Positions 8,402 to 17,483 of a DNA stretch of 64,000 bases are shown one piece after another (position 1 is the first letter of the stretch; the number at the start of each line of letters is the position of its first letter). The notes under the pieces are model-generated. The model searched no databases. It saw only the letters and a program-made list of their open reading frames with translations, and was not told where the DNA came from. This stretch comes from Streptomyces reniochalinae (GTDB lineage: Bacteria; Actinomycetota; Actinomycetes; Streptomycetales; Streptomycetaceae): assembly GCF_003323735.1 (NCBI RefSeq), contig NZ_QOIM01000033.1, positions 124,001-188,000 on the forward strand, given 5' to 3'. Made by a program: the position numbers and the translations under genes.

Positions 8402-11400
8402 TCAGCTGAGGCGCTGGCTGATGACCTTCGAGACGCCGTCGCCCTGCATGGAGACGCCGTAGAGCGCGTCGGCGACCTCCATCGTGCGCTTCTGATGGGT
8501 GATCACGATCAGCTGGGAGCTGTCCTTGAGCTCCTCCATGATCCGGATCAGCCGCTGGAGGTTGGTGTCGTCCAGCGCCGCCTCGACCTCGTCCATCACA
8601 TAGAAGGGGCTCGGCCGCGCCTTGAAGATCGACACCAGCAGCGCGACAGCCGTCAGCGACCGCTCGCCGCCCGACAGCAGCGACAGCCGCTTGACCTTCT
8701 TGCCCGGCGGCCTGGCCTCCACGTCCACACCGGTGGTCAGCATGTCGTCGGGGTCGGTGAGTACCAGCCGCCCCTCGCCGCCGGGGAACAGCCGCGAGAA
8801 GACGCCCTCGAACTCGCGGGCCGTGTCGTGGTACGCCTCCGTGAAGACCTGCTCGACGCGCTCGTCCACCTCCTTGACGACCTGCAACAGGTCGGCGCGC
8901 GTCTTCTTCAGGTCCTCCAGCTGCGCGCTCAGGAACTGGTGCCGCTCCTCCAGCGCGGCGAACTCCTCCAGCGCCAAAGGATTGATCTTGCCGAGCTTCT
9001 GATAGGCGCGCTCGGCCGCCTTGAGCCGCTTCTCCTGCTCCGCGCGGACGAACGGCACCGGCTCCCCGCCCCGCGCCTGACGCCGCGCCGGACCGGTGGC
9101 CTTCCGGACACCGTCCCCCGCGCCGCCGTTCTCGACGGTCCCGCCGTCCTCGGCGGCCCCGCTGTCACCGGCAGCGCCACCGTCCCCGGTGGCCTCGTCG
9201 GCTTCTGTGGCTTCTGTGGCTTCGTCGGGTGACGTGGGCGGGACCAGCTGGTCGGGGCCGTAGTCCCGTACCAGCCCCTCCGGCTCGACGCCCAGTTCCT
9301 CCAGGGCCTTCTTCTCCAACTGCTCGATGCGCATGCGCTTCTCGGCACCGAGGACCTCGCCCTTGTGCACCGAGTCGGTCAGCTTGTCCAACTCGTCCTT
9401 GAGACCGCGGCCCTGGCTGCGCTCCTCGCCCAGAGCCCGCTCGCGCTCGGCCTTGGCCCACTCGACGGCCTCCCGTTCCTCGCGCGCCCGCTCCAGCGAA
9501 GCCTCGACGTGCGCGAGCAGCTGCCGGGCGCCGTCGGCGACGGCCTCGGCCACCTCCGCCTCGTGGCGCAGCCGCTCCCTGCGCTCCCGCGCACGCGCCC
9601 TGGCCTCACGCTCGGCGCGGGCACCCCGGTCGAGGGAGTCCGCGCGCCCCGCGAGCGCCTTGACCCGCTCCTCGTGCGTGCGGACCTGGAGCCGGGCCTC
9701 CATCTCCGTCTGGCGCGCGTTGGCGCCGTCGGCCGCGAGCCGGTCCCGCACGGAGGTGTCCGGGTCGTCCGAGACCTCCGCCTCGTGGGCCTCCTCGGCG
9801 ACAGCGAGCCGCGCGGCCAGCTCCTCGGCCTCCTGCCCCGCCCGCGTCAGGGCCTCCTCGCCCTTGGCGACCGCCGCCTCGGCCCGCTCCGCCTCGCCCT
9901 GAGCGGCGCGCGCCTGCCCTCCCAGGGTGCCCACCCGACCGGCGACCCGGGACTTCTCGCGCTCCGCCGCGGACCTGCGGGCCGCGAGGTCGTCGAGCGC
10001 CGCGGCCCTGGTACGGCGGGCTTCCTTGGCCTCGGCCTGCTCCTCCTTGAGGCGCTCGCAGCGGTTCTCCAGCTCGGTGAGGCGGGACGCCGCCTCGTCC
10101 ACCGCCGCCTGCGCCTCCAGCAGGGAAGGAGCCCCCTCCGAGCCGCCGCCGGCGCGGTGCGCGGACAGGATGTCGCCTTCCGCGGTGACCGCCGTGAGGC
10201 GGGGGTGCGCCCTGACGACCTCCTCGGCCGTCTCCAGGCTGTCGACGACGACAGTGCGGGCGAGCAGGTGGTCGACGGCGGGACGGAGTTGTTCCGGCGC
10301 GGCCACCAGCGCTGTCGCGGCGGTGGTACGGGAGGGAACGGTGCCGGTCCCGGAGCCGGACGGAGGCGCGGCGCCGTCGCCGGGTGGTGTCGCGTCCGCC
10401 CGCTCGCACTCCTCGTTGGCCACGATCAGGGAGGCGCGCCCGCCGTCCTCCTTGCGCAGCAGTCGCAGCGCCTCGGCCGCCGTCCGCACGTCCGTCACCG
10501 CGACCGCGTCGGCGGCCGAGCCCAGCGCCGCCGCTATGGGCAGCTCGTGGCCCGGGGTCACGGTCAGCAGTTCGGCCGCCGGGCCGAGCAGCCCGGCGAG
10601 GCGGTCCCTGGCGGCGAGCAGCGCGGCCGTACCGTCCTTGCGGCGCAGGTTGAGGGCCAGGGTGTCGTGGCGCGCGGAGACGGCGGCACGTTCACGTTCG
10701 GCCTCGTTCAGCGCGTCCCGTGCGGCGTTGAAGGAGCTCTCCGCCTCGGCCAGTTCGCGCTTGGCGGTCTCGTGGCGTTCGGCCAGTTCCTCGTCGCCCT
10801 GGTCGAGCCCCTGCACCTCTCCGCGCAGTGCCTCGTACTCCTCCTGGGCCGCCTCGGCGCGCCGCAGTGCCTCGTCCCTGGAGGTGGCGAGGCGGTCGAT
10901 CTCGGCCTGCGCGGAGGCCATACGGCTGCGCGCCGTGCTCGTCTTGCCGCGCAGGCGTTCGAGTCCTTCCCGCCGGTCGGCCAGCGCCCGGGCTTCGTCG
11001 CGCAGCCTGCGCTCCTCGTCGGCCAGCCGCCGCTCCAGCTCGGCGCGGTGGGCGACGGTCTCGTCCAGCGCCGTCGTCGCGGCCTCCAGCGCGGCCTCCA
11101 GCTCCGCCTCCTGCTCACGGACGCGGGCCGCCTCGCGCTCCATCTCCTCCGGGTCGCGCCCCCTGCGCTCCTCGGGCTGGGGGGAGGCCGCGTGCTGGAC
11201 GCGCTGGTCGGCCAGGCCGATGGTGCCGCGCACGCGTTCGGCCAGCTGGGAGAGTTCGTACCAGGTCTGCTGTGCGCGCTCCAGGCGGGGCGTCAGCGTG
11301 CGGACCTGCTGCTCGAGCTCGGCCTCCCGGCGCAGGGCGTCCTTCAGCTCGGCCTCCGCCGCCTGCTTGCGCTGCTTGAGCTCCGCCTCGTCGGCGACCT

Positions 11401-12130
11401 CGGTGCGCAGCGCCTCCCGCAGCGAGACGAGATCGTCGGCCAGCAGGCGGAGCCGGGCGTCCCGCAACTCGGCCTGGATGACCTGTGCCTTGCGGGCGGC
11501 GGCGGCCTGCCGGCCGAGCGGCTTGAGCTGGCGGCGCAGCTCGTCGGTGAGGTCCTGGACCCGGGCCAGGTTGGCCTGCATGGCGTCCAATTTCCGCAGC
11601 GCCTTCTCCTTGCGCTTGCGGTGCTTGAGCACACCGGCGGCCTCCTCGATGAAGGCGCGGCGCCCCGTCGGGTCGGCGTGCAGGACGCCGTCGAGCTGCC
11701 CCTGGCCGACGATGACGTGCATCTCGCGGCCGATACCGGAGTCGGACAGCAGCTCCTGGATGTCGAGCAGCCGGCAGGTGTCGCCGTTGATCTGGTACTC
11801 GCTGCCGCCGTTGCGGAACATGATCCGCGTGATGGTGACCTCGGCGTACTCGATGGGCAGTGCGCCGTCGGCGTTGTCGATCGTCAGGGAGACCTCGGCC
11901 CGGCCCAGCGGCGGGCGCCCCGTGGTCCCGGCGAAGATGACGTCCTCCATCTTGCCGCCGCGCAGCGACTTGGCGCCCTGTTCGCCCATCACCCACGAGA
12001 GGGCGTCGACGACGTTGGACTTGCCGGAGCCGTTGGGGCCGACGACGCAGGTGATGCCGGGCTCGAAGCGCAGCGTCGTGGCGGAGGCGAAGGACTTGAA
12101 CCCCCGCAGTGTCAGGCTCTTGAGGTGCAC
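8402..12130 (-). CDS. smc: Chromosome segregation protein SMC
   Basis: Structural maintenance of chromosomes ATPase that, with ScpA and ScpB, compacts and separates chromosomes. It has about 1242 residues, slightly longer than usual. Walker A GPNGSGKS is at residues 31-38 and the signature-side strand NADGALPIEYAEVTITR follows. Two long coiled coils flank a hinge near residues 500-680 (LLGPAAELLTVTPGHELPI region). The C-terminal ATPase part has LSLLSGGERSLTAVALL and Walker B FYVMDEVEAALDD. An acidic Gly/Ala/Glu-rich low-complexity insert (plus strand 9110-9240) interrupts the second coiled coil. The GTG at 12130 puts the protein start at the conserved VHLKSLTLRGFKSF; the frame remains open upstream to 12289 without homology. 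Confidence 0.97.
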   Translation of the reverse strand: MHLKSLTLRGFKSFASATTLRFEPGITCVVGPNGSGKSNVVDALSWVMGEQGAKSLRGGKMEDVIFAGTTGRPPLGRAEVSLTIDNADGALPIEYAEVTITRIMFRNGGSEYQINGDTCRLLDIQELLSDSGIGREMHVIVGQGQLDGVLHADPTGRRAFIEEAAGVLKHRKRKEKALRKLDAMQANLARVQDLTDELRRQLKPLGRQAAAARKAQVIQAELRDARLRLLADDLVSLREALRTEVADEAELKQRKQAAEAELKDALRREAELEQQVRTLTPRLERAQQTWYELSQLAERVRGTIGLADQRVQHAASPQPEERRGRDPEEMEREAARVREQEAELEAALEAATTALDETVAHRAELERRLADEERRLRDEARALADRREGLERLRGKTSTARSRMASAQAEIDRLATSRDEALRRAEAAQEEYEALRGEVQGLDQGDEELAERHETAKRELAEAESSFNAARDALNEAERERAAVSARHDTLALNLRRKDGTAALLAARDRLAGLLGPAAELLTVTPGHELPIAAALGSAADAVAVTDVRTAAEALRLLRKEDGGRASLIVANEECERADATPPGDGAAPPSGSGTGTVPSRTTAATALVAAPEQLRPAVDHLLARTVVVDSLETAEEVVRAHPRLTAVTAEGDILSAHRAGGGSEGAPSLLEAQAAVDEAASRLTELENRCERLKEEQAEAKEARRTRAAALDDLAARRSAAEREKSRVAGRVGTLGGQARAAQGEAERAEAAVAKGEEALTRAGQEAEELAARLAVAEEAHEAEVSDDPDTSVRDRLAADGANARQTEMEARLQVRTHEERVKALAGRADSLDRGARAEREARARARERRERLRHEAEVAEAVADGARQLLAHVEASLERAREEREAVEWAKAERERALGEERSQGRGLKDELDKLTDSVHKGEVLGAEKRMRIEQLEKKALEELGVEPEGLVRDYGPDQLVPPTSPDEATEATEADEATGDGGAAGDSGAAEDGGTVENGGAGDGVRKATGPARRQARGGEPVPFVRAEQEKRLKAAERAYQKLGKINPLALEEFAALEERHQFLSAQLEDLKKTRADLLQVVKEVDERVEQVFTEAYHDTAREFEGVFSRLFPGGEGRLVLTDPDDMLTTGVDVEARPPGKKVKRLSLLSGGERSLTAVALLVSIFKARPSPFYVMDEVEAALDDTNLQRLIRIMEELKDSSQLIVITHQKRTMEVADALYGVSMQGDGVSKVISQRLS

Positions 12131-12467
12131 GCGTCCGGACCCTACCGAGGTTGGTACGGGGATGTCGCGCCCACCGCACCGAGGGGGGACGGGAAGGTTT
12201 CGCCGCCGGGGTCGCGCCGCCGGGTTTCGCCGTGGAGGCACCAGGGCACACCAGACGTAACGAAGCGCACCGAGACCGCCACGCGGCATCAGGAGGGCAC
12301 GGCCGTGCGGTCGTGGTGCGGCGGACGACAGAAGCCGACGCCGACGACGCCGTCCAGCAACGACAACGCCCAGCGTGGCACGGGAAGAGCAAAGGGACGC
12401 CGAAGCGTCCCTTACAGACTTTCGAGCGCGGCCGTCCCGCTAAGCCTGTCCTGCCCCGAGGGCTGGA
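12131..12467. other. Intergenic region, smc upstream
   Basis: 337 bases between smc and the small coiled-coil gene, both leftward. Besides the terminator at 12392-12413 I see no coding signal. The smc promoter should lie here but no clear -10/-35 pair stands out. Confidence 0.4.
12392..12413 (-). terminator. Terminator with C(UUCG)G tetraloop
   Basis: A 9-bp perfect stem AAGGGACGC/GCGTCCCTT. Read on the minus strand its loop is TTCG closed by C-G, the extra-stable UUCG tetraloop. It lies 55 bases past the stop of the small coiled-coil gene and separates it from smc. Confidence 0.7.
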
Positions 12468-12671
12468 TCAGGTGAGCGCGGGCTCGGCCGTCGTCACATC
12501 GATGTCGTCGAACACCGAGTCATGCCGAGCGGCGGCGGACAGAGCGTCGTTCTCGGCCTGCATCCGTACAAGTTCGGATTCGAGGTCCTGGACACGCTGC
12601 TGCAGCCGTCGCATCTCGGCGAGCACCCGGGGGTCGGAGCCGCCGACGTGACCGAGAAGCGCCTTTGCCAT
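12468..12671 (-). CDS. Small conserved coiled-coil protein next to smc
   Basis: A 67-residue protein of unknown function. It starts MAKALLGHVGGSDPRVLAEMRRLQ, then forms an amphipathic helix (residues about 17-48) with heptad spacing (RRLQQRVQDLESELVRMQ), suggesting a dimeric coiled coil, and ends in an acidic tail DSVFDDIDVTTAEPALT. The ATG at 12671 has GGAGGA 10 bases upstream. It has its own terminator before smc, and the dyad GAAGATTCTTC lies in its upstream region. I recall similar small proteins in many streptomycetes at this place but no assigned role; the position between acyP and smc gives no proof of a link to chromosome segregation. Confidence 0.75.
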   Translation of the reverse strand: MAKALLGHVGGSDPRVLAEMRRLQQRVQDLESELVRMQAENDALSAAARHDSVFDDIDVTTAEPALT

Positions 12672-12982
12672 GATGGATGGTCCTCCACACTGAGTGACCG
12701 ACCGTGAGTCTGGTGGGTCGTGAGGGAATCGCACCGTTGAGGGTCTGCTCTGGACTTTTACTGAAGATTCTTCGATCAAACAGCTCAGGTGCGCGGGGAT
12801 TCCAGGGTCTCACCAAAAGGTTTGACGGTCAACACGATCACACGTGGCGCCCCCGGGTGTGCCTTGACTCGACGGCGTCCGGCGCCGGAGCAGGCTGCCC
12901 TCGGGGGCTGGGAGGAAGATCCACCGCGCTGACTCGTTGCGGCAGCTTTGCACGCCACAGCCCGAATGGCAACCGTTGTGGA
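12672..12982. other. Intergenic region with dyad GAAGATTCTTC
   Basis: 311 bases upstream of the small coiled-coil gene and downstream of acyP. It is relatively A+T-rich and contains the palindrome GAAGATTCTTC at 12763-12773 within a run of A/T-rich sequence, a possible operator or promoter element for the leftward gene. No coding region is visible. Confidence 0.35.
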
Positions 12983-13303
12983 TCACCGGATCGCGAAGCC
13001 GCGGTACCCCCCGCGGGGTGTGTCCCAAATCTCGGTCACACCGTCCACGTGTCCGGGCGTGTCCCCGCCGCGCAGCCACTCCAGCAACTGCTCGCAGTCG
13101 GCACGGGTGCCCTCCGCCACGATCTGGACCCGCCCGTCACCCAGGTTGAGGGCGAAGCCGACGAGCCGCCCGATGCGCAGTGCCGCCGCGCGGGTGAACC
13201 AGCGGAAGCCCACGCCCTGCACCTCGCCGCGCACCCACGCGGTCAGGCGGGCGGGGTCCTGCGGCCGCGCCCCGGCCGTCTGCTCGGGCACCTGCTCTGA
13301 CAT
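12983..13303 (-). CDS. acyP: Acylphosphatase
   Basis: Small enzyme hydrolysing carboxyl-phosphate bonds of acylphosphates. The active-site motif [16 protein letters not shown] carries the phosphate-binding loop and catalytic Arg, and [13 protein letters not shown] carries the catalytic Asn region. The end GYRGFAIR is typical. From the ATG at 13303 (GGAG 9 bases upstream) the protein has 106 residues, of which the first about 20 are a non-conserved extension; an upstream ATG at 13393 is open but has no homology. It diverges from the secreted CAP-domain gene. Confidence 0.92.
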   Translation of the reverse strand: MSEQVPEQTAGARPQDPARLTAWVRGEVQGVGFRWFTRAAALRIGRLVGFALNLGDGRVQIVAEGTRADCEQLLEWLRGGDTPGHVDGVTEIWDTPRGGYRGFAIR

Positions 13304-13552
13304 CCGGTCACGCTCCGTCGCCCACGCGGGCTCGCGTTCCGGTTCGTGCAGCCGTCCGTCCGGGCTGTCGTCGGTCGGGTTGATGGCAACCATGGGTGCA
13401 CGCTATCCGGACAATTCCCGAGCGGACACATCCACCCCCGTGCGGATGCCGTACATTGCCCGGCAACTCTCTTCACACGCCCCGCACACTTCGGGCGGGG
13501 AAGAGGAAACAGTGAGCCGCAGCGACCGCCGAGCAACGTGAGGACAGCACAG

Positions 13553-14437
13553 ATGGGCCGCCATCGACGCGCTACCCCCACCCCGTCCGCGCCGACGGAC
13601 GCCCCTGCCCGGAGCGCGCCCCGGCAGCGGCACGGCAGGCGCCCCCGGCGTACCGGAGCCCCGGTGCGGACGGGGCTGCTGGGAGCCTCCGCCGCCCTGG
13701 CGATGGGAGTGGTGGCCGTGGCGTCGGGTCTGATACCCGCGCCCGGCGGCTCCGAGGGGCCCGGTGATCACCGCGTCCGTGCCCAGGAGGAGCCCGAGGA
13801 GACCGGACCCCCCACGGCATCCGGCGCCCCGGCGGAGCCGACCGCCACCGCGGCCCCGGACGACGACGGCGGGCGCACGACCGCCCCCGGAAGCCGGCAC
13901 TCGCCGAAGGACGAACCCTCACCCTCGCCTTCCAGGACTTCCCCCTCCCGCCCCACGGCAGCCCCGGACGGGGACGAGGAGCGCGGCTCCCGCGGCGGGC
14001 GGGACCGCGACCCGGCGCGGAGCGGTTCAGCGGGCGGGAGCACGGCGGCGGCCGACCAGGAGTCCGCCGCCGAGCAGGAGGTGCTCACCCTGGTCAACCA
14101 GGAGCGCGCCAAGGCCGGCTGCCGGCCCGTGAAGGCCGACGGCGACCTGGCCGCGCTCGCCGGCGGCTACAGCGCCGACATGGCACGGCGCGGCTTCTTC
14201 TCGCACACCTCGCCCGACGGCAAGAGCCCCTGGGACCGTGCGGAGGCCGCGGGCGTCACCGACCTGGGCGGCGAGAACATCGCACGCGGTCAGGCGAACG
14301 CGCGCTCGGTGATGGACTCCTGGATGAACAGCCCGGGCCACCGCGCGAACATCCTCAACTGCGACTACCGCACGCTGGGCGTCGGCGCGCACTTCGCCGA
14401 GGGCGGCCCCTGGTGGACCCAGGACTTCGGCTTCTGA
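13553..14437 (+). CDS. Secreted CAP/SCP-domain protein
   Basis: A 294-residue exported protein. The basic N-terminus RQRHGRRPRRTG and hydrophobic helix LLGASAALAMGVVAVASGL (about residues 45-65) form a signal or anchor. A long Pro/Ser/Arg-rich low-complexity linker follows (to about 170), then a CAP domain (PF00188) with LVNQERAKAGCRPVKAD, GFFSHTSPDGKSPWDRA, GGENIARG and MNSPGHRANILN, ending WWTQDFGF. The CAP-family His/Glu residues are present (SHT..., GEN, PGHR). Bacterial CAP proteins are extracellular and mostly of unknown function. The ATG at 13553 has GAGGA 8 bases upstream; the open frame before it belongs to the acyP promoter region. Confidence 0.9.
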   Translation: MGRHRRATPTPSAPTDAPARSAPRQRHGRRPRRTGAPVRTGLLGASAALAMGVVAVASGLIPAPGGSEGPGDHRVRAQEEPEETGPPTASGAPAEPTATAAPDDDGGRTTAPGSRHSPKDEPSPSPSRTSPSRPTAAPDGDEERGSRGGRDRDPARSGSAGGSTAAADQESAAEQEVLTLVNQERAKAGCRPVKADGDLAALAGGYSADMARRGFFSHTSPDGKSPWDRAEAAGVTDLGGENIARGQANARSVMDSWMNSPGHRANILNCDYRTLGVGAHFAEGGPWWTQDFGF

Positions 14438-14444
14438 CCCGCGA

Positions 14445-14465
14445 CCGGGCCAGCCGGTGGCCCGG
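14445..14465. terminator. Terminator after the CAP-domain gene
   Basis: An 8-bp stem CCGGGCCA/TGGCCCGG with a 5-base loop, 8 bases past the CAP-domain stop codon and facing the convergent mutM. Confidence 0.55.
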
Positions 14466-14567
14466 ACCGGGCGGCTGCGCCGGTGCCTCGGAGCCGGGAG
14501 GTCGGGTGCGGGACCGGGCGACGTCCGACGGTGCCCCGGCCGCGCGGCCGGGTGCGGGGCCGGGCGG

Positions 14568-15437
14568 CTACGCGCGGGCCGGGCGTGGGCGCGGTGCCCG
14601 CTGGCAGCGCGGGCAGAAGTAGCTGGAGCGGTTCATCCACGCGCTGCGGCGCATCGGGGTGCCGCAGCGACGGCAGGGCTCGTCCTGGCGTCCGTAGGCG
14701 TCCAGGGAGCGTTCGAAGTAGCCGGACCGGCCGTTGACGTTCACGTAGAGACTGTCGAAGCTGGTGCCGCCCGCGGCCAGCGCGGCCGTCATGACATCGT
14801 GGACGTGTGCCACCAGTTCGGTGGTCTGTGTCCGGGTCAGGGTGGCGGTGGGCCGGTCGTAGTGCAGTCGGGCGCGCCACAGCGCCTCGTCGGCGTAGAT
14901 GTTGCCGACGCCGCTGATCAGGGACTGGTCGAGCAGGGCTCGCTTGACCGTCGTGCGGCGGCGGCGCAGGGCGGCGTGGAAGGCCGCCTGGTCGAACTCG
15001 GGATCGAGCGGGTCGCGGGCGATGTGGGCTATCACGTCCGGGAGCCCGTCAGGGGACGCCGGGTGCAGCGAGAGTCCGCCGAAGGTGCGCTGGTCGACGA
15101 AGCGCAGCTCGCCCCCGTCCGCGTCCTCGAAGGTGAACCTGACCCGCAGATGCCGCTCGTCGGGGGTGGCGGCGGGCTGGACGAGGAGCTGGCCGCTCAT
15201 CCCGAGGTGCGCGAGGAGGGCGTGTGCCCCGTCGTCGACGGGCAGCCACAGGTACTTCCCGCGCCGCATGGCCGCGCCGATGCGGCGGCCCGCGAGCCGG
15301 CCGGCGAAGTCCAGCGGCCCCGCGACGTGGCGGCGGATGGCGCGCGGGTGGAGGACCTCGGCGGCCGTGACCGTACGGCCGCTGACCCAGCGCTCCAGGC
15401 CGCGGCGGACGACCTCGACTTCCGGCAGTTCGGGCAC
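14568..15437 (-). CDS. mutM: Formamidopyrimidine-DNA glycosylase
   Basis: Base-excision repair glycosylase/AP lyase removing 8-oxoguanine and formamidopyrimidines. 289 residues. After Met removal the catalytic Pro and Glu come from [22 protein letters not shown] carries the conserved Lys; [22 protein letters not shown] helix-two-turn-helix is seen as [20 protein letters not shown]-terminal zinc finger has two CxxC pairs (EPCRRCG...FCPRCQR). The GTG at 15437 has GGAGGA 3 bases upstream. It lies 146 bases downstream of rnc on the same strand, the usual Streptomyces order rpmF-rnc-mutM. Confidence 0.96.
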   Translation of the reverse strand: MPELPEVEVVRRGLERWVSGRTVTAAEVLHPRAIRRHVAGPLDFAGRLAGRRIGAAMRRGKYLWLPVDDGAHALLAHLGMSGQLLVQPAATPDERHLRVRFTFEDADGGELRFVDQRTFGGLSLHPASPDGLPDVIAHIARDPLDPEFDQAAFHAALRRRRTTVKRALLDQSLISGVGNIYADEALWRARLHYDRPTATLTRTQTTELVAHVHDVMTAALAAGGTSFDSLYVNVNGRSGYFERSLDAYGRQDEPCRRCGTPMRRSAWMNRSSYFCPRCQRAPRPRPARA

Positions 15438-15583
15438 GGTTCCTCCAGGCGGTACGGGCGGTGGGGCCCCGCGGTTCCGGGGCTACGACACCGCACGGCC
15501 GCCCCCGGTCGGGAGCGGCCGTGTGCAACGGTTCGCGGTGCGGTCCGCACGGTCCGGGCGAGGGCCCGGCGTGCGCTCCGCGC

Positions 15584-16507
15584 TCAGCGGGGAGCGGTGG
15601 TGTCCTGGCTCGGCTCGCCGCGCCGGCCGTCCGGCGCGGGGCCGCCGTCGGCCTGCGCCACCTGCCCCTCGACGGACGGGCCCGCGCCCTTCGCCGAGTC
15701 CGCCGCGCCCTTCGCCGGCTTGCCGGCGCCCGCACCGGCGACGGCCGCGGCCTCGCTGCGCGCCGAGATGGCACGCCAGGCCGCCTCGGCGGCCTGCTGC
15801 TCGGCTTCCTTCTTGCTGCGTCCTGTGCCGGTGCCGTACGCGACACCACCGACGCGGGCAGCAGCCGTGAAGGTCTTCTCGTGGTCGGGACCCGTCTCGG
15901 AGACGAGGTACTCGGGGACGCCGAGGCCCTCCGCGGCCGTCAGCTCCTGGAGGCTGGTCTTCCAGTCCAGTCCGGCGCCCAGGTTCGAGGAGCGCTCGAT
16001 CAGCGGGTCGAAGAGGCGGTGCACCAGTTCGGAGGCCGCCTCCAGCTCCTGGTCGAGGTAGACGGCACCGATGACCGCCTCCAGGGTGTCGGCGAGGATC
16101 GAGGCCTTGTCGCGGCCGCCGGTCCCCTCCTCGCCCCGGCCGAGACGGATGAAGGCGCCGAGGTCGAGACCCCGGGCGACACCCGCCAGCGCCCGCGAGT
16201 TGACCACCGCGGCCCGCAGCTTCGCGAGCTGGCCCTCAGGCAGGTCGGGGTGCATGCGGTAGAGCGTGTCGGTGACAACCAGTCCGAGGACCGAGTCACC
16301 GAGGAACTCCAGGCGCTCGTTGGTGGGCAGCCCGCCGTTCTCGTACGCGAAAGAGCGGTGCGTCAGCGCACGCACCAGAAGGGCGGACTCCAGCTTGTAG
16401 CCGAGCCGCCCTTCCAGAACCGCGTGGGACGAGGCCGCGTCCACCAGCTCCGCGGAATCCCCTCCCTTGCCGGGAGCGGCGTTCTTCGGAGTACCGGCGT
16501 TGGACAT
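15584..16507 (-). CDS. rnc: Ribonuclease III (AbsB homologue)
   Basis: Double-strand-specific endoribonuclease; the S. coelicolor orthologue AbsB is a global regulator of antibiotic genes. About 307 residues. The signature [16 protein letters not shown] (about residue 67-82) and the second catalytic acidic segment [14 protein letters not shown] are intact. A double-stranded-RNA-binding domain follows ([11 protein letters not shown]...[18 protein letters not shown]), then an Ala/Gly/Pro-rich tail of about 60 residues not needed for catalysis. The ATG at 16507 is preferred; a GTG at 16519 directly abuts the GGCGGG stretch and is less likely. It begins 19 bases after the rpmF stop, so both are probably co-transcribed with the DUF177 gene. 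Confidence 0.95.
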   Translation of the reverse strand: MSNAGTPKNAAPGKGGDSAELVDAASSHAVLEGRLGYKLESALLVRALTHRSFAYENGGLPTNERLEFLGDSVLGLVVTDTLYRMHPDLPEGQLAKLRAAVVNSRALAGVARGLDLGAFIRLGRGEEGTGGRDKASILADTLEAVIGAVYLDQELEAASELVHRLFDPLIERSSNLGAGLDWKTSLQELTAAEGLGVPEYLVSETGPDHEKTFTAAARVGGVAYGTGTGRSKKEAEQQAAEAAWRAISARSEAAAVAGAGAGKPAKGAADSAKGAGPSVEGQVAQADGGPAPDGRRGEPSQDTTAPR

Positions 16508-16526
16508 GAAGCCTGTCACCCGCCGA

Positions 16527-16700
16527 TCAGACCTCGAGGACCTGACGCTTGTTGTAGGTGCCGCAGCTCGGGCACGCGATGTGCTGCTGCTTGGGCTCGC
16601 GGCAGCGCTCGCACTTCACCAGGGTCGGGACCGCAGCCTTCCACTGCGACCGGCGGTGGCGCGTGTTGCTGCGCGACATCTTCCGCTTCGGAACAGCCAC
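16527..16700 (-). CDS. rpmF: 50S ribosomal protein L32
   Basis: A 57-residue ribosomal protein of the large subunit. It starts [20 protein letters not shown] and has two CxxC pairs (CERC...CPSC), so it is the zinc-binding form; streptomycetes often carry a second, zinc-free copy elsewhere that replaces it in zinc shortage. The GTG at 16700 is 2 bases from the stop of the upstream DUF177 gene, and the DUF177-rpmF-rnc arrangement is conserved widely in bacteria. Confidence 0.95.
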   Translation of the reverse strand: MAVPKRKMSRSNTRHRRSQWKAAVPTLVKCERCREPKQQHIACPSCGTYNKRQVLEV

Positions 16701-16702
16701 GG

Positions 16703-17299
16703 CTACTTCTCCTGTGAGTCATCCCCGTCGGTGCGGGGCTCGTTGTCCTGCTCGCCGTCCTTCATGGTCTCGGCGAGATCCTGCAGTGCCGCCCACCGGA
16801 TGTCGACGGCATCGTCGTGCGCGTGATCGGGCTCGTCCGCCAGCTTGGCCCCGCAGTCGGGGCACAGGCCGGGGCAGTCCGCGCGGCACACCGGCTGCAA
16901 CGGCAGTGCGAGCACCACCGCGTCACGCAGCACGGGTTCGAGGTCGAACAGGTCGCCCTCGAGGAGGTACGTCTCCTCGTCGTCCTCGCCCTCGCCGGGT
17001 TCCGCCACAGGGCGGCCCCGTTCGTCGGCGTCGGGATAGGAGAACATCTCCTGGAAGTCCGCTTCGACGCGTTGGTCGAGCGGCTCCAGACACCTTACGC
17101 ACTCCCCCGTCAGCGGCGCACGGGCGGTACCCGTGACGAGGACCCCCTCCATGACCGACTCCAGCCTCAGGTCGAGCTCGATCGTGGCACCGTCCGGCAC
17201 CTTGACGAACTCGACCCCCAGGTCGCGGGGGGACTCCACCTCGCGGGTCAGCCGCTTCATCGCACCAGGACGTCGCCCCAGCTCGCGTGTGTCGAACAC
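16703..17299 (-). CDS. YceD/DUF177 family protein
   Basis: A 198-residue homologue of YceD, a conserved partner gene of rpmF with roles in 23S rRNA accumulation in other organisms. Visible features are [18 protein letters not shown], a first Cys pair [10 protein letters not shown], an acidic middle, [21 protein letters not shown], and a second Cys cluster [16 protein letters not shown] that is typical of the family. The GTG at 17299 is the first standard start but lacks a ribosome binding site. The frame continues upstream as [15 protein letters not shown] from a CTG at 17332, which has AGGA 4 bases before it and matches my memory of the S. coelicolor N-terminus, so translation may begin at CTG. 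Confidence 0.88.
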   Translation of the reverse strand: MFDTRELGRRPGAMKRLTREVESPRDLGVEFVKVPDGATIELDLRLESVMEGVLVTGTARAPLTGECVRCLEPLDQRVEADFQEMFSYPDADERGRPVAEPGEGEDDEETYLLEGDLFDLEPVLRDAVVLALPLQPVCRADCPGLCPDCGAKLADEPDHAHDDAVDIRWAALQDLAETMKDGEQDNEPRTDGDDSQEK

Positions 17300-17483
17300 G
17301 AGGGGGGAGCGGGCGTCGAGGGGGGTGTTCAGGGCGTCCTGCTTTCTACGGTGGGGCTGCGGCCGTGCGAGTACTCACGACCGAAGAGACAGGATACGTG
17401 ACGGCTCCCCCATGACCCAATCGGCGCTCTGCCTGCGCCGGCGCCGCCGGGTGGAGGGCCGGTGCCGCGCCGGCGCGGCCTGC

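Noticed and set aside
12131..12289. Upstream ATG start for smc at 12289
   Set aside because: The added 53 residues are Arg/Pro-rich with no match to SMC; the conserved start VHLKSLTLRGFKSF is at 12130.
9365..12475. 1036-codon plus-strand frame opposite smc
   Set aside because: A shadow frame produced by G+C-rich third positions of smc; composition is Leu/Gly/Arg-rich and no domain is recognisable.
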